36,643 bases of DNA from JBMTVN01 sp046047235 (GTDB lineage Bacteria > Verrucomicrobiota > Verrucomicrobiia > Limisphaerales > JAHDYP01), in contig JBJOII010000030.1 of the NCBI GenBank assembly GCA_046047235.1, forward strand, positions 1-36,643, given 5' to 3'. Of the stretch, positions 19,375 to 27,769 are shown piece by piece. Both the position numbers and the translations under genes were made by a program. Positions within the stretch are counted from its first letter, which is position 1; each line of letters opens with the position of its first letter. The notes beneath the pieces are model-generated. The model saw only the letters and a list, made by a program, of their open reading frames with translations. It was not told the DNA's origin and did no database searches.

Positions 19375-19847
19375 GCGGCCAACTGGCGGCAGTCTGCCCC
19401 AAGCTCAGCACTCCGACCAGCCCCAGTTCTCACCGACCCGGGCGCGACGGCACCGGCTGCTAACCAGATAGCCCCCCCTGCGTGCCGCCATAGGTGCAGT
19501 TCCTTATCAGTGTGGTCGAAATGAAGCGATATTGTTCAGGCATCGGCTTTGGTGTTTGCCTGCAGCAGGTGCTCCCAGCTCAGGCCATCTTCCATCGTGG
19601 CCTCCCCAGCGGCGTGCTCCGACTCTACCATCTGTCCGGATCCAGCCTCCTGGTGACCTCCTCTACTTATAACTCGGACCAACCTCCTTGGGGGCCTTTA
19701 GCCTGTTGTCATACCTGCGCTGATGTCGTCTGACTCCTCGCTTACGTTCCACTCACCCCCCCCGACCCACCAGTCCATGGCAGACCCACCAGAAACTCCC
19801 AGAACCCATATCCGCCCGCACGTTAAGATGCTGTCCAGTCACAAAAC

Positions 19848-19907
19848 GAACGGCCGATATCCTTACGGATTCCTGACGCACCTACGTGGATAATCCGTAA
19901 GCGGACA
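19848..19907 (+). repeat. Diverged direct repeat, copy 1, with 10-bp hairpin
   Basis: Begins GAACGGCC, holds a perfect 10-bp inverted repeat CTTACGGATT/AATCCGTAAG (19862-19871 and 19892-19901) around a 20-base loop, and ends CGGAC. Shares GAACGGCC, TACGGATT, GATAATC, TAAG and GGAC in the same order with copy 2, which starts exactly 150 bp later. Confidence 0.55.
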
Positions 19908-19997
19908 AGTTCAGGGGCCTATTTCCTCACACCCCACGAATACGACAAAAGCCCAGAATGGAGAGATCTGACGATGAGATGGCATCCCCACGGACGT

Positions 19998-20066
19998 GAA
20001 CGGCCGTACGGATTATTGGCGTACGTGCGCCGATAATCTGCAGCGTTGATCCGATAAGAGGACGGT
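19998..20066 (+). repeat. Diverged direct repeat, copy 2, with 11-pair hairpin
   Basis: Begins GAACGGCC and contains a stem GATTATTGGCG/CGCCGATAATC-type pairing (20011-20038; one G-T pair, 6-base loop), then CCGATAAG and AGGAC. The order of the shared blocks matches copy 1, with an insertion of about 14 bases before TAAG. Confidence 0.55.
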
Positions 20067-20101
20067 TTGGGTGACAAAAAGGACTCCAACACAATCGATC
20101 T

Positions 20102-20136
20102 GGGGGTGGCGCAGCAGTCGCCGTAAAATCACCCCC
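20102..20136. repeat. Nested stem-loop downstream of the prepilin gene
   Basis: Outer stem GGGGGTG/CACCCCC (20102-20108 and 20130-20136) encloses an inner GGCG/CGCC stem with a 7-base loop. It lies about 110 bp beyond the prepilin stop on that gene's strand and may mark the 3' end of its transcript, though no T-run follows. Confidence 0.4.
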
Positions 20137-20245
20137 TACCGAGGCCAGACTATGTCTGAGTGGTCCTGTTCAGCAGAATCAAATGCAGCAGTTAACTCTC
20201 AAATGTGTGTCGCTTTACCAGGCGCGCGAACTGTCAGGAATTCAA

Positions 20246-21040
20246 TCAGTCCTTACTGGTCCCATCGTCACCCGTCCAGTTGTACTCGTAATGAGGCTCG
20301 TTGTCGTTGTTCCAACGCCTACGCCACTTGTCATTCGTTGGATCCACGATATCTCGACGACGCGCACTCTCGGAATGGCCGTCGGCAAACATCGTAACCG
20401 TACTGCCGTTGTGCCGCTTTGCCGGCCACTGGTCAGGTTCCTTGCAGTCAATATTCCCGTCCCATGAATAATCCGAGCGGCTATCGGCCAGCATCATCAT
20501 ATCGGAAGGACTCATGATGCGGCTTTCAGGCATTTCCGGTTGGTTGGGCGGATTGATGTCCCCCCCCAAACCGAGCTGCTCAGAGACGTTTTGAGTCACT
20601 GGCCCGACGCCCCAATCATTGTAGCCGTAGCTCATCCCGGCGCCATTGCCGGAGGCACGCAGAAAGTCGATTCCCATCGTCAGTGACTTGTTGATGTTGG
20701 TGTCCCAGCGGAACTCAGGTTTGTTTGCCGGACAAAAGAAGGACTCACGGCTGGTGCTCATTTGGCTGAACAGACGAATCGGCCAGACGTAGTAAAAATC
20801 CGGGATCTTGATGCAGCCTGGATAGGCCGAGTAGTCACCCACATACATGACCGTGGCCAAACCCAATTGGCGCAGGTTGTTCATGCACTTGGACTGCTGA
20901 GCTTTGGCCTTGGCCTTGGCCAACGCAGGCAAGAGCATTCCAGCCAAAATGGCAATGATGGCAATGACCACGAGCAGTTCAATCAGAGTAAAAGCGAGGC
21001 GTCGGCTCCGCGATTGACCTGGGGAGATTGGGGGCTTCAT
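20246..21040 (-). CDS. Prepilin-like protein with N-terminal cleavage/methylation motif and H-X9-DG motif
   Basis: 264 residues. After 16 basic leader residues the type IV prepilin site A16-F17-T-L-I-E appears, with Glu21 as the +5 residue and a long hydrophobic helix (V-V-I-A-I-I-A-I-L-A-G-M-L-L-P). A Lys/Ala-rich helix and C-M-N-N-L-R-Q-L-G follow, as in the large verrucomicrobial/planctomycetal pseudopilin group. Near the C-terminus, H-N-G-S-T-V-T-M-F-A-D-G fits the H-X9-DG motif. Such proteins exist in very many copies per genome in these phyla, and their role (minor pseudopilins or surface proteins) is unsettled. It is 124 bp downstream of the PQQ-propeller gene. That gap has a small CCATTAC/GTAATGG hairpin (21081-21101) and a weak TTGACC box, so it may have its own promoter. 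Confidence 0.92.
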   Translation of the reverse strand: MKPPISPGQSRSRRLAFTLIELLVVIAIIAILAGMLLPALAKAKAKAQQSKCMNNLRQLGLATVMYVGDYSAYPGCIKIPDFYYVWPIRLFSQMSTSRESFFCPANKPEFRWDTNINKSLTMGIDFLRASGNGAGMSYGYNDWGVGPVTQNVSEQLGLGGDINPPNQPEMPESRIMSPSDMMMLADSRSDYSWDGNIDCKEPDQWPAKRHNGSTVTMFADGHSESARRRDIVDPTNDKWRRRWNNDNEPHYEYNWTGDDGTSKD

Positions 21041-21164
21041 GACAATGATGACGAATTAAAAGACTTAGTTGGTTCAGGATCCATTACGCCCGCAGTAATG
21101 GGGCTGCAAGGATCGTTTGGGTCAAGTGTTGTAGAAATCTGGCTAAGACTATCGTGTGGCGGTC

Positions 21165-22523
21165 CTAATCTTTGAGTTGTATCCGGTAAAGGTGCGTCTT
21201 GCTGCGCAAAAAGAACGCCTTGTCCGCTACCGCAGGTGAAGCCATGAACCCGTCATCAAGTTGGCTGCTAGCGAGCAGCTTGAACTCACGACCGGGCTGG
21301 ATCACGGTAGTCGTTCCCTCCTGGCTAAAGAAATAAAGGCGACCATCGGCATAAACCGGCGAGGCAGCATAGCTCCCACCAATCCTTTCCTTCCAAATCG
21401 TCTCGCCAGTGGCCGCGTCAAGACAGGTCACAAAACTCTGTTCGGCTGCGGTATAGATCAGACCGTCCACCAGTAATGGGGAAGCATACTTGCCCACATG
21501 TGTCTTCAGTTTCCAAAGGACGTCCTCGTCACCCAGAATGCCTTCCTTGTCGGTTCTGACTGCCCACATTTCCTTCAGGCGGAGGCCCGTAACAAAGTAG
21601 GCAACGCCATCCTGATAAAGGGGAACCGGGGCGGTGGACCAATCCTGGTATTCCACCCGCCATAGCTCGCGCCCGGTTGAAGGATCATAACCGTACGCAG
21701 CCTTGGCTCCTGCACTAAGCATCAAAGGACGCCCCCGGTCATTCACAATCAAAGGCGTGCTGTGCGCCTTGCGCCAATCCCCATCCTTGACCATCGGATC
21801 CTGCACGTCCTCGTCGTTCCATTCGACAGAACGATCAGTTTTCCACACCGTTCGTCCGGTGGCTTTGTCCAGCGCGGCATGATACTGCAGATCCGCGCCA
21901 TCAAAGGTCAGGATGATGAGGTCGCCGTGGCTAACAACCGAGGATGAGGCTCCACGATAATGCCTGCAGGGCAAGTCATCTCGCTTCCACAAGACCTCGC
22001 CATCTTCTGTATCGAGACACGCCGTGCCGAAGCTGCCGAAGTGAACGTAAACCCTCCCCTGCTCGATGTAAGAGGAGGGGGTTGCATAGGAGTTCATGGA
22101 AGCCCCGTTGCCCAGCGGTTCGGGATCGTCACTGTGAAAAAGATGGACGTTGTGCAGGATCTTCCCGGTTTCGGCATCCAGCCCGATCGCATAGAAATCG
22201 TGACCACCCTCCGTTGCACTGGAAACCCACACGCGGCCGTCGTAAACAGCGGGAGCACACCAACCCTTGTAGGGAATCGCCGTTTTCCAGACCACGTTCT
22301 CGGACTCGCTCCACTGCAAAGGCAAGCCGGTCTCGCCGGAGTGCCCGTCGCCCGTCGGACCGCGAAACTCGGGCCATTCAGCCCGGAGTAACCCCACCGA
22401 GGCACTGAAGAGACCGGCTGCGACGAAATACCTGGCCAGAGTGGGACCGAAGGCATGAAGGCACGACGCACCTCGAAGGTGAAACGCGGAAGGGTACATG
22501 GGTTGAGCTTGGATCGACCTCAC
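21165..22523 (-). CDS. Exported PQQ-like beta-propeller protein
   Basis: 452 residues. A long basic N-terminus plus hydrophobic stretch (about 29-47, ending G-L-L-R-A-E-W) looks like a signal peptide; Met9 is an alternative start. The mature protein opens W-P-E-F-R-G-P-T-G-D-G and then repeats 'D-x-x-T-G-x-x-x-W-K' blade signatures (D-A-E-T-G-K-I-L, D-K-A-T-G-R-T-V-W-K, D-P-S-T-G-R-E-L-W-R, D-A-A-T-G-E-T-I-W-K). This is the PQQ-binding-like (BamB-like) propeller, about seven or eight blades. No PQQ dehydrogenase catalytic motif is seen, so it is more likely a binding or scaffold protein than an enzyme. It lies 33 bp downstream of a second propeller gene of the same family, so both belong to one transcript. 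Confidence 0.88.
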   Translation of the reverse strand: MRSIQAQPMYPSAFHLRGASCLHAFGPTLARYFVAAGLFSASVGLLRAEWPEFRGPTGDGHSGETGLPLQWSESENVVWKTAIPYKGWCAPAVYDGRVWVSSATEGGHDFYAIGLDAETGKILHNVHLFHSDDPEPLGNGASMNSYATPSSYIEQGRVYVHFGSFGTACLDTEDGEVLWKRDDLPCRHYRGASSSVVSHGDLIILTFDGADLQYHAALDKATGRTVWKTDRSVEWNDEDVQDPMVKDGDWRKAHSTPLIVNDRGRPLMLSAGAKAAYGYDPSTGRELWRVEYQDWSTAPVPLYQDGVAYFVTGLRLKEMWAVRTDKEGILGDEDVLWKLKTHVGKYASPLLVDGLIYTAAEQSFVTCLDAATGETIWKERIGGSYAASPVYADGRLYFFSQEGTTTVIQPGREFKLLASSQLDDGFMASPAVADKAFFLRSKTHLYRIQLKD

Positions 22524-22556
22524 CTCGAAGTCAACCGGAGGTTCATTCAGGTCAGG

Positions 22557-24053
22557 CTACTGCCTCTTTGGGGGTGTCTCACGAAAAGCCCAAAGCGACC
22601 TCTCAGTCCTGACGTAAAGCGTGTCGTGGGCGATCGCCGGGGTGGCCATGATACTCTCGCCAATAGGGTTTCGGGCCAACACCTCGAGCGTTTCCCCATC
22701 CTTGATCACGGCGACCGTGCCCGATCGAGAAGCGATGGCAATCTTCCCATCCGCGGCCACCGGGGAAGCATAATTGTCACCCAACACGCCCAAGCGCTCC
22801 TCTTGGAAGAGCGTCCGACCAGATTCCAGATCAATACACGTCACCATGCCACCGTTCTTAGCCAAATACACTCGACCACCATAGATCAAGGGTGTGGGCA
22901 CATAGGGTAGACCACGCGTCTGCCTCCACCGCTCACGGGGCTCCGCAGCAGTAGCCGTCGGAACCTCCAGCGCCAGAATCCCGTTGCTGGATCTAGTGAA
23001 TGCGTCAGCAATGAAATCGTATTCGGCACGTGAAACCAGACCATCGCGGTCGGCATCAATATACTGAAAATGCTGCCTGGCCGGACCTGCCGGCGCCTCA
23101 TCACGGGTGAGCCTCCCGTCTGAATCACCATCCCCGCGCAGCAGGAGTTCATCAAATTCAGGCATGCGCCGGAATCCTGATCCAGGCGTCCACCCCCCAA
23201 GAATAACCACACCATCGGACACCACGGGACTGCTGCAAATTTCGTTCGGCAGCCCAGGCATACGCCAGACTTCCCGTCCGGAATGCAGCTCATAGGCCAC
23301 TGCCTGAAGTGTGCCGGGCGCGATGATTCGCGCCTGCTGTCCATCGCCCAATACAACTGGCGTGCAGAACCCCCTGCGGAACTCCGGACGTGGAGTCCGC
23401 CATGCTGTCTTGCCCGTGGTGCGATCCAGAGCCAACAACTCCGAGCCAATATCCTGATCCCGAAGCAGAATGACATAGGCCCCGGCTAGTATCGGAGAAG
23501 TGCCGACCCCATGCCCGGTGATCGGGGTTGGCAACGGCCGCCTCCAGACTTCCTCCCCGGACATGGTATAGGCCACCAAGCCGAATGGACCCGAGTAAGC
23601 GTAGACCCTGTCACCATCCGTGCAACACGTTGGTGCTGCTGGACCTCCCAAACCGCTACCTCTTTCGCCCTCTCCCAACTGCACTTCTGCGCGCCACAGA
23701 ACCTCTCCACCCAGCGAGTCGATACACAGTGTCACAAAACGCCCCTCCTCTGAGCCTGTGACGAATATGCGTGAACCCCAAATACAGGGAGAAGACTGCC
23801 CGGCAGGCAAAGTGATTTTCCATAGGCAATTTGTCTCCGGCCCAAAGAAGGTGGGAAACCCGGACATAGCCGCTATGCCGGAGCCATCTGGCCCGCGGAA
23901 CTGGGGCCAAACGACTGGCAACTCCTTTTCAAACCCGGCCTCCTCTACCGCGCCCTGAGCCGAGTTTAGCCAGAGAAGGGACAAGACGATGATCGACAGC
24001 TGTGGCAAAAAAAAACTCCACCCGGTAGCCGGGCGGAGTTTCATGAGCCACAT
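22557..24053 (-). CDS. Exported PQQ-like beta-propeller protein with an inserted EF-hand pair
   Basis: 498 residues. Signal peptide about 1-34 (K and R at 5 and 7, hydrophobic core to N-S-A-Q-G-A). W-P-Q-F-R-G-P-D-G-S-G opens the propeller as in the downstream paralogue. Between blades, residues 308-319 (D-G-D-S-D-G-R-L-T-R-D-E) and 333-344 (D-A-D-R-D-G-L-V-S-R-A-E) are two canonical 12-residue EF-hand loops 25 residues apart, predicted to bind calcium. Propeller repeats resume at about 355 and run to the end. The start is uncertain. ATG 24053 and ATG 24044 both lie within 30 bp of the protease stop, and codons 5-16 form the hairpin and T-run of an intrinsic terminator. A TTG at 24008 has GGAG seven bases before it but would leave a signal peptide without basic residues. 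Confidence 0.85.
   Translation of the reverse strand: MWLMKLRPATGWSFFLPQLSIIVLSLLWLNSAQGAVEEAGFEKELPVVWPQFRGPDGSGIAAMSGFPTFFGPETNCLWKITLPAGQSSPCIWGSRIFVTGSEEGRFVTLCIDSLGGEVLWRAEVQLGEGERGSGLGGPAAPTCCTDGDRVYAYSGPFGLVAYTMSGEEVWRRPLPTPITGHGVGTSPILAGAYVILLRDQDIGSELLALDRTTGKTAWRTPRPEFRRGFCTPVVLGDGQQARIIAPGTLQAVAYELHSGREVWRMPGLPNEICSSPVVSDGVVILGGWTPGSGFRRMPEFDELLLRGDGDSDGRLTRDEAPAGPARQHFQYIDADRDGLVSRAEYDFIADAFTRSSNGILALEVPTATAAEPRERWRQTRGLPYVPTPLIYGGRVYLAKNGGMVTCIDLESGRTLFQEERLGVLGDNYASPVAADGKIAIASRSGTVAVIKDGETLEVLARNPIGESIMATPAIAHDTLYVRTERSLWAFRETPPKRQ
24007..24039 (-). terminator. Strong intrinsic terminator after the S8 protease gene
   Basis: On the minus strand an 11-bp stem (24039-24029 with 24025-24015, one G-U pair) with a 3-base loop is followed directly by eight more T residues. 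It starts 34 bases after the protease stop codon. The mismatch is A-C on the plus strand but G-U on the minus strand, so it works best in the direction of the protease transcript. It overlaps the first codons of the next gene. Confidence 0.85.
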
Positions 24054-24073
24054 GGGCTAGACGCCTAGAGAGT

Positions 24074-27000
24074 TTACAAGCCCCTCGCGCGGTAATAGCG
24101 GGCAGACTGCTGTGGACCCTGCAGATCGGTGTATTTCACGCTACCGTTTGACAATGCCGTGACCGTATCCACGGTGTTCCATGTTTGCAGATCGCTGGAG
24201 ACTTCAACAGCGTAGCGGCGGCCGGGTTCACCAGTCAGCATTACAGTAATTCCGCCTTGAGCAGGCATGCTCAGCATCTGAAGGGCAGAAGCTTCTTCAG
24301 GCGCGGGTCGATATACCGGGACTTCAAGGTTATCAATGAACACCGCATCTTCGCCGTTGCTGAGGCTCGGGTCTTTACGGTAGATCCATTCCAACTTGTT
24401 AGTGCCCTCGGGAACCACAAACTGGTAAAGCGTCCAATCGTTCTGTCCGGACCATGTGCGCTTCACTTCCCCATTCACCCTGAACTCGAGGACATCGAAA
24501 GAGGCCTCCGAGCTGACACGGTATTGGAAGGAAGCCACCCCTGCTACCATACGCCCTTCGAGCAACAGGATGGATTGCTGGTTGTCAGCAATGTGACCTG
24601 AGCGAGCCGAATAGTCGCCACCGCCCGCGTTGCCTTGAACCACCGACCACGCCGCCGAGCTGCCAGGCGGGTTACGATTGTAGGCCAGCTCCGGGTTAAA
24701 GCTGCCGCTCTCAAAGTCGTCGGAAATCGACGGCCTGATGAACGAGGCAATCAGCGTATAGGGTTGATCCATCGTGATCTCCACCGGATTCGCGCTGGAC
24801 CGAATTGTCCCAGTCCATCCTTCAAATACATACCCGGGATCGGGGAGCGCCGTAACGGTAACCACAGAGCCAACACTGTAGTCGCCGGACTCGGGACTGA
24901 CTCGGCCGTTTTCACCAGCAATGGTCTCCAACCGAAGCGCCGCCCCCTCGACGAACTCATACACCAACTCGGCTTCACCATTGCCGCCGGCAAAGCCGTC
25001 GACAGCAATGTGGTACTCGACTCCGGTCATCACGCCAACACTGACCCGGCTGGCACTGACCCCGAGCTCAGCATCGTCATTCCCGGCTACCGTGGTCAGA
25101 TTGGTCACCACGGTCCCGGTATAAGCCCCCAGGATGGTGTCGTAAGTATTATTGGTCGTGGCCACCGTAAGAACGCCGTCGGCTGGTGCCGTCCACCTAT
25201 ACCAGACCGACTTGCCGCCCTGATTGCCACCGTGGAAAGGCTCGAGATATTCCTTAGTCGCACTCTCGTTCCCCGCACCGACTTGGCCGTTTGATCCCTC
25301 GAGCTCCAAGGCGTTCACGAAATGGTCATTCGGCGTGGTCAGAGGCATGTATTGCACCACAATGCTCACCGGAACAGCGGTGTTTCTCGCGTAATCAACG
25401 GCAGTCGCTGAAATGGTGTTATAACCCTGCTTGAGCAGCAGGCTGACGTTCCAGTTCGTGCTGCCCGAAGCCCGCTTCCACATCAAATCTCCCTGGTTCT
25501 GAACGCTCACCCCAAACACACCGGACGCAGGCTTCGGATCAGCTGCAATGCCGGAGATAGTGATCTTCTCGCTGGTTACGACGGCACCATTCGCTGGTTC
25601 GAGAATCTGCACGATAGGGGGAAGCGTATCGGGCCTGCCGTCTGGCTCCACTCGGAACCGGATAGAACCGGTGTCATCGCTGGTCGCCCCTGCCACTGCA
25701 ATGTAATAACTCACGCCTCGCTCTGCATCGAATTCAACATAGGCCTGAGCGCGGCCAGCCACATTGTCGCCTGAAGCCACCTCAGTGAGATTCGCCAGCG
25801 TCTTACCCGTGTAGACGCCGATGACAGTATCGATGTCGCTTCCGGCGGTATCGATCACCACGTGATTATCGTAGCTGGGGGACCAAACCCACCAGAGGCT
25901 CGCAGCAACCGTCGCCACACCTGAGTGTTGCGGTTCATCAGGCAGCTCGAGTGTCGCAAACTTGTTGAGCGAATAGGTGACACGACCTTCCGCCGGGACT
26001 TTGGCAGCATCCGCGAAGTTGTCGTTGGTAGGCGGGTCGGCCACGTACCAACGGACCACGTTTGTAACCCCGATCTTGTCAGGTGCATTTGCTCCGATCT
26101 CACAGAGAATGTATTCATCCGGCGGAGCCAGCGCGGGAACGACGAATTCAGCACTGTAGATGGAGTCTCCAGCCACAGCATCCGGCGGATTCCCATCATT
26201 CGTAAAATTCAAGGCGCCCGAGGCTCCGCTGACAAACTGTCCAACGACGGTGGCGTCAGTGACTCCGAACAGATCACTCACTGCAACAAAGACCTGCTGC
26301 GTGCTACCACTCAGAAGGACAGCCTCTTCAGCAGGGTTCACAGAGATCTCGAGGTCACCGTCACCCGAAGCCGTAAGCGCCTTGTAGGCGTTCACCCTTC
26401 CGCCAGTCACCGTGATACCATCCAAAGCCGGTGTTTTGACTACCGTTTCAAGCAGTCTTTGGCGCATTTCGAAAAGATCGGCAGCAGGATTGTGCGCCAG
26501 AATCAGTGCCGCAACACCAGTAACATGCGGTGCCGCCATCGAGGTTCCGGAAATGGAGTTGTACGCGGTGTCAGAAATATTCCAGGTAGAAAGGATCTCG
26601 TGACCGGGAGCGCCGAGGTCTACGGACGTCAGACCGAAGCATGAAAACGCAGCCAACCGATCCGCCCGGTCGATCGCGGCTACCGCAATCACGTTGTCCA
26701 GCTCATAGCTCGATGGGTAGTGCGGAGTAACGTCGTTGTCCTCGGCACTGTTTCCGGCCGCGGCGACAAACAACACGCCGTTCTGGCGAATCTTATCAAT
26801 GGCGTCGTAAAGGGGCGAAGAGTAGGTCGTGCCACCCCAACTCGCGTTGATGACCCGAGCACCGTTCGTAGCGGCATACTCCATCGAGGCAATGGCGCTG
26901 TCGTAGTAAACAAATCCGTTAGCATCGCCCATGACGCATGCCATCAATTGCACTTTCCAAGCGACTCCAACATGTGGGCTGCCGTCGTTCGCAGCCGCAC

Positions 27001-27736
27001 CGATCGTCCCTGCCACGTGGGTGCCATGACCATTCAGGTCATCGGGATCTCCTAGAACCGCCGTCACGTCCAAGGCATTGATACCATGAACATCGTCGAC
27101 AATGCCGTTGCCGTCGTCATCCACCCCGTTTGTGGCCTTGTCGAGCCCGTCAGCATCCAGCCCCGATTCACCGGGGTTGACCCACATCTGTTTAGCCAAA
27201 TCCTGATGGGTGTAACGAACCCCGCTGTCCAGCACCGCCACAATCACGTTGGTCGATCCTGTCGTGAGGTCCCAAGCCTCCGGGGCCGAGATGTCGGTAC
27301 CCTGAGTGCCACCATTACCACCCACGTTTTTCAAGCCCCAGAGGTCTCCGTTGACGTAGTACGCATCGTTTGGCTCGGCGGAGAGCCGCCCCACATAATT
27401 GGGCTCGACGTATTGAAAGAGGCCCGACTGCCTCAATGCCCAGATCCTGGCCGATAACTCAGACACAGTCTGGTTACCCACCTGGATGGCTGGCGTATCC
27501 AAGACGACCAACCCCGGCACAATGCCATACTGGTGCTTGATCACCACACCTTCGGCTTCAAGCAGCGTCGCAGTCTCCGCCTTCTGGGCATCGGCTGCGT
27601 TCTTGAAGCGCGCCAAGATACGCGTAGGATGAGCCTCACGCCCATTTAGATTAATGACCGGCGAGACCTCGACTGCCTGCAAGCCGATCATCGACACTAG
27701 CAGCGTCAACCCCGTAAAGATGCTTTTGTTGAACAT
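24074..27736 (-). CDS. Secreted multidomain subtilisin-like protease (S8)
   Basis: 1220 residues. Signal peptide about 1-21, I9-type prodomain about 37-118, then the S8 catalytic domain: Asp170 in V-L-D-S-G, His237 in N-G-H-G-T-H-V-A-G, Asn329 in A-A-A-G-N-S and Ser399 in S-G-T-S-M-A-A-P. An Asp-rich loop with N-G-V-D-D-D-G-N-G-I-V-D-D (203-215) is probably a calcium site. Beyond residue ~455 come Ig-like segments, two PPC-type domains (T-N-D-N-F-A-D-A-A about 569, and T-P-N-D-H-F-V-N-A about 792), an InlB B-repeat-like unit (about 910-975, G-Y-V-F-E-G-W-T-G), a jelly-roll-like region, and a C-terminal module (about 1163-1220) shared with two other proteins of this operon. Likely role: extracellular or surface protein digestion, or processing of the operon's own products. 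Last gene before the terminator. Confidence 0.93.
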   Translation of the reverse strand: MFNKSIFTGLTLLVSMIGLQAVEVSPVINLNGREAHPTRILARFKNAADAQKAETATLLEAEGVVIKHQYGIVPGLVVLDTPAIQVGNQTVSELSARIWALRQSGLFQYVEPNYVGRLSAEPNDAYYVNGDLWGLKNVGGNGGTQGTDISAPEAWDLTTGSTNVIVAVLDSGVRYTHQDLAKQMWVNPGESGLDADGLDKATNGVDDDGNGIVDDVHGINALDVTAVLGDPDDLNGHGTHVAGTIGAAANDGSPHVGVAWKVQLMACVMGDANGFVYYDSAIASMEYAATNGARVINASWGGTTYSSPLYDAIDKIRQNGVLFVAAAGNSAEDNDVTPHYPSSYELDNVIAVAAIDRADRLAAFSCFGLTSVDLGAPGHEILSTWNISDTAYNSISGTSMAAPHVTGVAALILAHNPAADLFEMRQRLLETVVKTPALDGITVTGGRVNAYKALTASGDGDLEISVNPAEEAVLLSGSTQQVFVAVSDLFGVTDATVVGQFVSGASGALNFTNDGNPPDAVAGDSIYSAEFVVPALAPPDEYILCEIGANAPDKIGVTNVVRWYVADPPTNDNFADAAKVPAEGRVTYSLNKFATLELPDEPQHSGVATVAASLWWVWSPSYDNHVVIDTAGSDIDTVIGVYTGKTLANLTEVASGDNVAGRAQAYVEFDAERGVSYYIAVAGATSDDTGSIRFRVEPDGRPDTLPPIVQILEPANGAVVTSEKITISGIAADPKPASGVFGVSVQNQGDLMWKRASGSTNWNVSLLLKQGYNTISATAVDYARNTAVPVSIVVQYMPLTTPNDHFVNALELEGSNGQVGAGNESATKEYLEPFHGGNQGGKSVWYRWTAPADGVLTVATTNNTYDTILGAYTGTVVTNLTTVAGNDDAELGVSASRVSVGVMTGVEYHIAVDGFAGGNGEAELVYEFVEGAALRLETIAGENGRVSPESGDYSVGSVVTVTALPDPGYVFEGWTGTIRSSANPVEITMDQPYTLIASFIRPSISDDFESGSFNPELAYNRNPPGSSAAWSVVQGNAGGGDYSARSGHIADNQQSILLLEGRMVAGVASFQYRVSSEASFDVLEFRVNGEVKRTWSGQNDWTLYQFVVPEGTNKLEWIYRKDPSLSNGEDAVFIDNLEVPVYRPAPEEASALQMLSMPAQGGITVMLTGEPGRRYAVEVSSDLQTWNTVDTVTALSNGSVKYTDLQGPQQSARYYRARGL

Positions 27737-27769
27737 GACTCTATCTTGTGTGTAAGGCTGGGTCGGAGG

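Larger units (their letters stand above)
19375..20245. other. Gene-free region of about 870 bp with structured repeats
   Basis: No reading frame here has family character or a convincing start. The half next to hypD (19375-19800) has only very short frames, including 27-31 residue ones on the minus strand (19536-19631 is the most coding-like, with high GC third positions). The half next to the prepilin gene (19835-20140) holds inverted repeats and two diverged copies of one unit, described separately. The hypD promoter should lie here on the minus strand, together with the end of the prepilin transcript. It may be a decayed mobile element, a structured RNA or a scar. Confidence 0.6.

Noticed and set aside
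19494..19733. 79-residue plus-strand frame in the gene-free region
   Set aside because: No signal, motif or Shine-Dalgarno; composition is like the surrounding intergenic DNA.
19835..20070. Integron attC site pair
   Set aside because: The hairpins are paired and spaced suggestively, but no GTTRRRY/RYYYAAC core sites flank them, and no integrase is nearby.
19980..20070. CRISPR-like array
   Set aside because: Only two diverged copies with different hairpins and a 150-bp period; no uniform repeat or spacer lengths and no cas genes.
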